Shown piece by piece: positions 55,684 to 64,000 of a DNA stretch of 64,000 bases. Every line of letters starts with the position of its first letter. Position 1 is the first letter of the stretch. The notes under the pieces are model-generated. The model was not told the origin of the DNA and did not search any database. It worked only from the letters and a program-made list of their open reading frames with translations. This stretch comes from Acholoe squamosa (Eukaryota; Annelida; Polychaeta; Phyllodocida; Polynoidae): the NCBI GenBank assembly GCA_949317995.1, contig OX439038.1, positions 60,532,813-60,596,812 of the forward strand, in the 5' to 3' direction. The position numbers and the translations under genes were made by a program.

Positions 55684-58565
55684 TTATTTCTTGAGCTTAA
55701 AGTCATAGTCTACTTTTCCTTTTACATAAGCCATATAAAACTGACGGTGTTCATCATCGTCAATCTTAGTTGCCTTTACTCCTGGGGTTTCCTGCATAGC
55801 TGATACCCATGCATGGAATTTAGGGCACCTCTCCTTGGTGATAACATCAACCTGGAAGAATGATTTGTGTACAGGCATCCGCTCTATCCATGGCCAGCAG
55901 AAGTAGTCTACCATGGATACTTCATTACCTGAAAATAGAATAGAACTGCCTTTACGTGATGGAGTCAATTGTTTGATTTCTGATTATCTGGAACCCATCT
56001 TATGATTAAAGGAAAAGACCAGTGTAGTTTCATGGCTGGTTGTGTCTGTTCTATGTACTTTGATTCACACATTCAAAGAACAATAACCTTTATAATAAGC
56101 ACCACTAAGCAATAAGGGCCAAGATAAAGTGACAATTCTTATGTGACTGGGGGCAGCCATTATTCCACACAGAGGCACGTGACAGTTGGCCATACAGCCA
56201 CCCTCAGACAGCCCCGTGATTGGTCTAGACATAGTGATCATGGTTATTGACTGCAGACATGATTGCCTTGTTGTTGTAATCAACAACGTTTTGTGCCTGT
56301 AGATTACAGTCTGGAATACATAAACAGGGGTGGGCATGTTGTGAAGTTGGCCAATTGTGACGTCATCACATGAAAATGGCAGCCTCCATGAGGGCTGGAT
56401 TATGGACTATTTCAAAAGTTTATGTATAGAATTCTACCAAATGATTTCCCAGGTTGAGTTAGGAGGTCAAGATGTTCTTAGTTTATACCCATACTATTAA
56501 TAGAAGTTGATATAAAAGTGTGCTCGTTTTTTTCTTTAAATTTAGTTTTAAAGGTCTATGAACATTCTTTTTTTCTGTTGAAGGGAGAATGTAGATAAGC
56601 TAGGTCTAAAGGGCCGCATCCACTGCCTATGGATGGATCATCTGTTGGTTTCATCCGTCTTATTTATCATTGGTTTCTATGGAGCAAAAAACGGATGAAG
56701 GGAGACCGATGGTCCATCCATCACAGTGGATGCAGCCCTTAAGAAGAACATAGAAAGCTGGACATCAAGAATTAAATGATGGCCACAGTAGCAATTATGA
56801 TTATGACTTACCACAGAAAAACTTGGTGTCAGGAAGGCACTTTTCAAACTTCTCTACGCGTTCAAATATTGCCTGAACTGTTGCAGGGCGGTCTTCCTCT
56901 GATGACCTTAGAAGCTTATAGTGAAGGGGAATCAGCTGTGTGAACCAAAAGTAACGGAAAACATTTATCATGTATATATTGAAAACACATGTGATTTCAT
57001 ACAAGTCATGATGTAAAAGTGGTATCAGGAGGATGATAAATCATGATGTAAAAATGGTATCAGGAGGATGATAAATCAAATCTGATGATACAGAATTAGA
57101 ATTTACATCAAGAGCAAAAGGAAGTTGAAAGCAGTTTAAACATGGCTAATGAATGATTGTCTGCAAATGTATTAACTTAAGCTAGATGGCATCTTATGAC
57201 CTATCGTAAAGAAGTTATCAAATTAATTGCTTTATATAAGTGGATAAGTGTTGATTATACCTTACTATATTCCTCTCCAATAATCCTTCCCTTTGCTTTA
57301 ACATAGGAGTCTGATGGTGTCAGCTTGGGTCCAGGAAATGCCTCATCCAGGTAGTCCATGATGGGCATTGATTCATAAAGCACCTACAGAATATTTCAGG
57401 CATACTGACCCAGGGGTTTGATAACATTGATAAGTGTAACCACACATACGAAATTACAACCATGCATAGAAAGTAAATAATGTTGTAACAGCCAATGCCT
57501 TCACAGATATCTGTTACATAGCAGATGTCTCTTGTCCCCAATGTACATATAAGACAAACATTTTTTATTAGATGAACAGCTGACTATGAATAAGCCTGAC
57601 ACTGACCCTAACCTTTAGCATTGTGAATACAGAGGCGTAGGAAGCAAACCTTCATTGGGGGGGGGGCCCACCCAAGCCATAATGAATTATCAGTTTGAGC
57701 GTGCTGGTGTTGATGCATTGCTGTATGCAATTTATATAAAAGGTTATTCCTGGATGGCTTATCTTTAAACAATGCTACCATTTTCCCTATCTTAATGACA
57801 TATTTGTCCAATTTGAGTGGTGAGCTATGGGAATCTTGTATATTTTATAGTGGGGCTTGACACATTTTTGGGGGCCCTGGAATATGGAGAGAAATGACCA
57901 ATACCTTGTGCTTGACAATTTATTAGTATTGTAATAGCAGTGAAAAGTAAATTTATTTCCGTATTGATACAGAGAGTACCAATATAAAAGTTGACATAAA
58001 GGGCATTTCTGACAGGACATGGGAAAAGGGACCTTATGCAGAGTGCATCTACCCTAAAGCAAATCAGTTGCATTAACTGTTGATAGGTACCATTACGACA
58101 ATAATTTTTACCTTATCATCTTGTTCGATAATTGGAACAGTTCCATTTGGGTTCCTTTCCCAGAACCATGATGGCTTGTCCTGGAGGTTTACATTGACTG
58201 TCTCAAACCTATAAGGAAGAAAACTCTTTTATAGTCAGCTAAAAAATGAAATGATATGTTAATGAAAATTAAATAATCTGTGAGAAGATTAACTTCAGTG
58301 AAATTAAGGTTATTATGATGATTTATAAACCCTGATTGATGTTACTTTAACAATTCCTACTTGCTTGTCTATAGAGCTAGACAAAACAAAATGATACAAA
58401 CTACTTTATTGAATTTCATGGCATACTGTTCCACAATAGTTCACATGTACTAGACTCACTCTATCCCTTTATGATGCAGAACAAGCCGTGGCCTCTGTGC
58501 AAATGGACAGTACAACATACTGTATAACCGTAATGTGCCATCCTTCAGAGGGGGAAGGCTGTCCG
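55684..58565 (-). CDS. Glutathione S-transferase omega (locus 3)
   Basis: Exons on the minus strand: 58460-58565, 58112-58208, 57261-57383, 56812-56935 and 55684-55928, all phase-consistent. They give 231 residues plus a short first exon that I could not find. The catalytic Cys is in MLYCPFAQRPRLVLHHKGIE. Then come NLQDKPSWFWERNPNGTVPI, the glutathione-site VLYESMPIMDYLDEAFPG, the helical linker LIPLHYKLLRSSEED, FFCG and SMVDYFCWPWIERM. The end GKVDYDFKLKK is shared with the pseudogene at 25 kb. Relative to locus 1 there is one additional intron, after EQDDK. The first exon should end in phase 1, encode roughly ten residues, and lie above 58565. Confidence 0.88.
57006..57075. repeat. 35-bp tandem duplication in GSTO intron
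   Basis: Two copies of TCATGATGTAAAARTGGTAT plus 15 bp, 57006-57040 and 57041-57075, with one difference. Confidence 0.8.
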
Positions 58566-58894
58566 CTGTAAGACACCACAATATAGATAGTGATAAGGAG
58601 GAACATCTCCACATCAACAAGTCATCATGTCTATAAAAGGTAAGATTAGACAATATGGCAGTGGCCCGTATGAATCCACTAAAATTATTAAGACACATTG
58701 ATAATTAAAACAATGCTCAATGATTCTATTTCAAGGACGCCAGTGCTAGGGCTGTGTAGGTCATTAACACTAATGACTTAGGTAAAATGGTATGATGTTT
58801 GGTTTTTCAAGGTTCATCCTGTGGCTTTAGGCTGTTTCTCAATTGGGTGTATAATTGAGTGTACAGCATGTATAATACATTCGGTATCTACATG

Positions 58895-59081
58895 AGTGAG
58901 TAATGAGTGAGTAATAGATTTTAACGCCATTTCGACAGCTAGGGTCATATTCATGGCGAGAACTACATTACACAATTTCACAGGGGAATGTGTCAGTGCC
59001 CGCACATATGTGCACCACACACATCCCGAGGGGATAGGAAAGAGGAGAAATAGACCCTTTTAAGTGGGCTAGGGAAGCCCG
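58895..59081 (+). mobile_element. SINE-like element, copy 3
   Basis: 187 bp with a perfect 12-bp target duplication, GGTATCTACATG (58883-58894 and 59082-59093). Body as in copy 2, starting AGTGAGTAATGAGTGAGTAA and ending TGGGCTAGGGAAGCCCG. Confidence 0.85.
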
Positions 59082-59093
59082 GGTATCTACATG

Positions 59094-61035
59094 TACTTGC
59101 CCACAATTATGTTAAAAAAAGAGAAAAAAAAGAATAAAAAATCAGCATTACTAAGGAAATCCGGTGGCATGTGGCATTGTAGCAATCACATTCTGCCATA
59201 TTCTGCTCTATTGGTTAAAGACATTGAAACAGTGCTCATAGATTTTGAAAACCGTAATACGGTGAGGTGGTCGACTTAAGGTACCAACATGCCTAATAGT
59301 CGAGTCAGAGGCGACTTACCCTATCTATTGGTCTGGTTAGCTAAGCTAAACTCTTTACATAACTCGGACCTAGTGTAATACCTATGAAGGCTATAGTACA
59401 CACTCCTGTATAACATAAGCCAACCCCATCGCCTATGACCAAAAGGACGTTGATTATCTCTGGTTTTAACACTTCCTACATACATGTACGTTTTAAGTAA
59501 TACAGTAATCCATCACTTCCTCGATCCTCCAATTCCTCAGGTCCCTCATTACCTCAGACAGAAGATTTGGAAATGCCTCTATATTTTCTATTATATTTCA
59601 GGCGCCCATAGCCAGACTTCACTGTGGGGGGGGGGGGGAAGCTCGAATAATTTAGGTGGAACTCAACAGAAATATTCGAGTGGCAGAACGGCAAAAATCG
59701 CAAGCAAAGCACAGCGACATAGCTGGGGGGTCCGGGGGCATGCTCCCCTAGAAAAACTTTAAAAAAAATTATGCAAATTGGATGATTACAGGTCCGATCC
59801 CCTCTTAGTTCCACTTGGCCGTCATAAGTTCCCCCCTTTCATGCCCCTGATTAGTCCCCCCCTTTCATGCCCCTGATGAGTTCCGCCCTTTCAGGTCCAC
59901 ATTCCACCCACCCATATCGAAATATTTTTGCTCCTTTCAGAAAAAAATGTGTCGCAGTAAAAAAACAAAACAAAAAAAGATCTGGGAGAGTGGAACTCTG
60001 CATAATATTACTCCCGGGGGGGAGGGGGCTGGAGCCCCCTGAGCCCCCCCCCCCTCTGGCTACGGGCCTGTATTTGGACTTGATTCCTTGGATTGTTTGC
60101 TTCCTCAAAGAATTTTCCTTGCATTTTCCGAATCTGAGGAAGCAAGGGCTGACTGTACATGATTAGGGAGTGGTCATAATTATTTTATCAGCAGCGTGTC
60201 TCTTGAGGGGGTGTGTCCCCGGGTGTGTCAAAAGTCTAGCCTTGTTTGTGGATAAAAACACAATTTACTATAGGTCAACAACACATTTTTACTGCCGTCA
60301 AGGCACCACTCCCTAAGAAAGTCCAAGTCAAATGCGATATTTGACAAACCTGTTTTAGTAACAGAAAAAAGGCAATAATGGATTCAGGTCGATGGTTAAG
60401 ATAATAGCCTACCACACTTGGTGCTTAGAAGAAAAAAACATTACCATGTTTTATCTACCCCCGGGGGGCACTCCCTATATGTAACTATATGTTCTATAGT
60501 AAGCATGTGCGTACACAAATTAGCGGGAAACGGGGTACTTTTTGGGTACCGTACAAGGGGCGGGTCCCCCCGGGTCCGTCATTAGGGGTACATTTTGAGC
60601 TATTTTGGGCCAAAAGAGATGTTTTTTGGGTCAGATGACTGACCAAAATACCCCCTAAAATAGGATGTATTTTGGTTCACTTTCAGCTGATTTTTCTCAC
60701 AAGTATGTGGGTTATTACGCTAAAAGGGGTATGGTTTCTCTCATTTTGAAGGGGTCCCGCCGAAAGGTGTTATATTTTCATCAAATTTTGGGGGTGTACT
60801 TTTGTGTAATTTTGACCCGCTAAAAAGGGTACAAAATTTAGGCTGATGTACGCACATGGTATCCATAAATTTTGTAGTGGCCCCCCCCCCCGGGTATCTA
60901 CCACACGTTTAATGCTCTAGGTTGCGGTTGTGGTGTATTCAGCGTCCCTGTTTATGCCCCCATGACCATAAGGACTCTCAGTATTACGGAGCCCCTAAAA
61001 GGACATCCGTTTTCTACACATTTTTTTTCTCTAGT
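59094..61035. other. Intergenic with low-complexity and G/C-run repeats
   Basis: No supportable gene. Contains fragments of common interspersed repeats: GGGGGCATGCTCCCC near 59735, a G/C-run block ending GGCTACGGGCCTG near 60070, and CCCCCGGGG-containing blocks near 60460 and 60880. The unfound first exon of GSTO locus 3 could lie in this stretch or beyond. Confidence 0.4.
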
Positions 61036-61039
61036 TTGT

Positions 61040-61185
61040 TTCTGCAAGTTTTGTTTTCGTTTCTGCAAGTTTTATTTTTGTTTCCGCAAGTTTTATTTTT
61101 GTTTCCGCAACTTTTTATTTTTGTTTCCGCAAGTTATAGATCTATTTTGTTTCCGCAAGTAAATATTTTGTCTACGCAACCATAG
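61040..61185 (+). repeat. GTTTCCGCAAG minisatellite
   Basis: About six imperfect units of roughly 25 bp built on TTTYYGCAAGTTTTATTTTTG. A three-unit inverted counterpart (CTTGCGGAAACGAAAATA) lies at about 62985-63045. Confidence 0.75.
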
Positions 61186-61189
61186 AACT

Positions 61190-63054
61190 AGTCCTCGAGA
61201 GAACCCCAACATGACGCTGTTTGCACTGCAGACTTTCGTGACGTTCTCTGATTGGTCAACGTCTGCCGTACGGCAAATTTACTTCTGGTGCCACTTCCCA
61301 ATGTCAGTTTAGCCTCTACATAAACGATGATCCCAAGGAATGATGATCCCAGAACGATGATCCCACCTTTAGAGGAACTATGATCCCATCCTAAGGAAAT
61401 GATGGCTCCACTTTTCAAATATGCCGGGCTGCCCCAGCCCTCCCCCCAGGATCTGCCACTCTTCACGGGAGCCCTGTCCGCAGTTACCCCTATTTTCGCC
61501 CATGCAGCCACCTTCTTTCCCACATCAATCTCACAAATCTACACTAAGACAACTTTTATGTCATATCCAGGGAGGTGGACTGTAAGTTTAGGCACCCCTA
61601 CCAACCTTTGTTTAGTCTGTATTCTTTAGTTTAGGGGTATATTTTGATGAAACAGTGACAGCACTCCAGCTTCCTTCTTCCTCTTTTTAGGTCATGTTGC
61701 TTTACAATAATGTTCAACAATAATAACCCCCCCCCACCCCCTAGGATATTGACAAATACTGGTCCCCTTCTACATGAACCTGGTGGGCTAAACAATCACA
61801 AGGTCTAGAGTCTAATGCATGCTAATCCTTATACCCCTTGACAGCTATTAATACATTAGTCAATTTAGTGCATCATACTTCTTTGTCAATATGATGCACC
61901 AAGGAAGTATTGGTAAGTTGCTCACCAGCATGTCATTGATGCATCATACAGACCCTATGGTTGATGAGTTGACTCAGCCAGGATTCAACCCAGTAGAGAT
62001 GAGTAACTCAAAACAGGTGTGTACAATGTATTCCAACATCATGCAGACCAATGGGCATGATGCATCAATACATAACAAAAAATTCCCATTGATTCACTTG
62101 ATATAGAAATGCACCCTGACCCAATGGCCTCAAATCTCATTTGCTCAAATGTTGGAACGGTGCACCATTGCACAGTTGGCAAGTAGACTTTCTAGGACTG
62201 CACTGATGCATCATGACAACCAACGAACATAGAAAGGTTTTCCTGTGTGGGTTTACATGCAAAAATGATGTATTTAACCCCACCCATGGCCCTAGATGTA
62301 ATATGGTAATGGAATATTGATATAACAGTGTAAGTTATGCTGTGTTTTGGTACTTTGTAAGCTGAAAAAGATCAGAAACTTGCATTTGTTTGACTGGTTC
62401 TAGGGCCAGCCCCACTGCCACTCCCCAGTCAGGACTGTCACTTTGACAGTCAGGTGGGAGGGGCTAGCCTAATGTGTATGTGAATGTACATGTACATATT
62501 AAGGGAGGGGGTTCATTTTTTTTCTTTGGCTGGGGGATCAAACCCAGGGATCAAGGGTCAGAGTAGATTGCAGGTCTGGTTCAGAGTGCGTTGATCAGTT
62601 GATTAAAGATTTTTTTGGAAATATGAAAAAAAAAAGTTTTTTTTTTTTCATTGGTTGATAACTTCATTGTAGATCTGCAAGGAGAATACACTATACAGCT
62701 CTGTAAAACATGTTCCTATAGCTTCGGGGTGATGTTAGCTTTGAACAATCTAAAAAGAAATTGGGTGCCTACGACAATTATTTCAGGAGTTATTTACCTG
62801 GGGCCATCTAGCATCGATAACGCCAATTTCGCATGTATCATTTTCATAGCAACACCCCCCCTAAATTATTTTTTTCTAAAATCTGATGCTGGATATTGCT
62901 TCTTGGGACCAAAACCTACATTTTGGTGTATTACAATAGTGTATTGGCCGATTTTAAAAATTAAGCTGCCATGCCTACTTGGCTACTACTTGCAAAAACG
63001 AAAATACTACTTGCGGAAACGAAAATAAGTCCTTGCGGAAACAAAATCTAGAAA
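61190..63054. other. Intergenic, nothing coding
   Basis: No supportable gene. A GATCCCA-rich direct repeat lies at about 61325-61395. A minus-strand CCAAT (near 61250) in a GC-richer stretch could be promoter sequence for GSTO locus 3, but this is weak. A GATGCATCAT-rich block lies at 61870-62230. Confidence 0.35.
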
Positions 63055-63370
63055 TAAGGGAGTGGTCATTATTTATCAACAGGGGGGGTGGTGGGTTTAA
63101 GGGGGGGGATGTAAAATTTGCAGACCCCTCCCGAGGGGGGGCTAAAAATATTTTGACCCCTCTTGAGGGGGGGCTAAAAAAATGCACCCTCTTTTTAGCA
63201 AAAATGCCCACGCGCTACTATAGATCAAAGGGGCTGTGTACAAATGACGTCATGCATTTTTGGACCATTTTTGACCCCCCTCCCCCCCTTGTCATGTTTC
63301 GTCATACAACACTTGACCCCCCTCAGCATGACGTCATGCAGAGAGATACCCCCCCCCCCCCCAAAGTGCA
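63055..63370. repeat. G-run interspersed repeat, second copy
   Basis: Begins AAGGGAGTGGTCATTATTTA, with several GGGGGG/CCCCCC tracts and TTTTTAGC-like spacers. Same family as 20215-20450. Confidence 0.55.
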
Positions 63371-64000
63371 TGAATAGTGAAGGCCTATAGGCTATAAACA
63401 AATTAAAATGGTTTAAAGGGACATATAGTGGGTGTGAATTGGCAATAAAGGATAAGATACATGCAAAGTGAAAAAAAAGAACTAGCACTGATCAACAAAT
63501 GAACAGAGAAACATGCCAAACACTGTCAGCTTATATAATGTATGGGTCCCTATATGCAGGATGTACCATTTCCGTGCCTTATAGTTATACACGGAGTACT
63601 ATGGTAGTGATCATACACAAGTATTTCCTGTCACAAAAGGGCTTAAAAACTGTCTAGATCAATAGTCCAATACAGCTAATAATCTGCCTTCTTTGCAGCA
63701 AAAGTTGTACACTTGTCAGTGAAGAGAAAATCGAGAACAGTTATTATTAAGGATCATATAGTTCAAGAGCTTGAATGTATTGATATATTAAATGTATTGA
63801 TTTAATCTGTAACTTGAACCATATACAAGTGTATGCCTACTAGAAATAGGTTTCAGGCAGAAGACTCTGAATTTAGTGAGTGGCCTAATAGAAAAAAAAA
63901 TCTCAGAAAGCATCATAAATTCTCAGGAGACCATCGATTGCAATCATAGTTCCAATTTATGATATTACAAAGCAAACGAGTCACCTCAGAATTTTACTGT
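63371..64000. other. Intergenic, nothing recognised
   Basis: AT-rich, with no gene or clear repeat seen. Confidence 0.4.

Noticed and set aside
61188..61523. 111-codon minus-strand frame near a CCAAT motif, considered as first exon of GSTO locus 3
   Set aside because: Its codons come largely from a GATCCCA direct repeat. It does not resemble a GSTO N-terminus, and no phase-1 donor in the right place was found.

Overview
This is animal nuclear DNA, not bacterial: genes are split by introns with GT/AG borders, intergenic space is long and AT-rich, and there is a cytosolic-type HSP70, a cluster of omega-class glutathione transferases (GSTO) and many animal-type transposable elements. The element mix (DIRS, a very long Ty3/gypsy, CR1/L2-like LINEs, tRNA-like SINEs, G-run repeats) fits a marine invertebrate, perhaps a lancelet or hemichordate. 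The sequence alone does not fix the species.

Layout. 1-5.2 kb: a six-exon gene for a small Ig-like transmembrane receptor with a proline/tyrosine-rich tail, plus the decayed last exon of an upstream paralogue. 5.2-10.1 kb: non-coding, with a small terminal-inverted-repeat element and three copies of a ~460-bp repeat. 11.0-17.0 kb (minus): a two-exon HSP70 with TATA box and possible heat-shock element; the protein ends in EEAD instead of EEVD. 19.8-58.6 kb (minus): three GSTO loci, namely an intact five-exon gene (19.8-23.2 kb), a decayed pseudogene (25.0-27.9 kb) and a second apparently functional gene (55.7-58.6 kb).

Between the GSTO pseudogene and the last GSTO gene lies about 26 kb of mobile DNA. 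It holds a TTAA-flanked MITE, a broken DIRS-type tyrosine-recombinase retrotransposon split by a CR1/L2-like LINE, an 11-kb GC-rich Ty3/gypsy element inserted in an (AT)n microsatellite, SINEs with clear 12-13-bp target duplications, a LINE fragment, several long palindromes, and a striking ~740-bp element built of repeated ATGCCC..GGGCAT palindromes bounded by inverted repeats and a 10-bp target duplication.

The strongest candidates for something undescribed are (i) the gypsy element's extra ~1,000-residue protein downstream of integrase, with two C2H2-like zinc fingers and a long charged coiled coil, preceded by a CCAAT/GC/TATA-like cluster; (ii) the palindrome-array element; and (iii) the Ig-like receptor with its repeated tail motif. 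The gypsy copy itself looks dead: its RT and integrase active-site positions are changed, RNase H is deleted, and two one-base frameshifts sit in homopolymers.

Limits: exon models were built by hand from splice signals and reading-frame consistency; family assignments rest on visible motifs; no database search was run.
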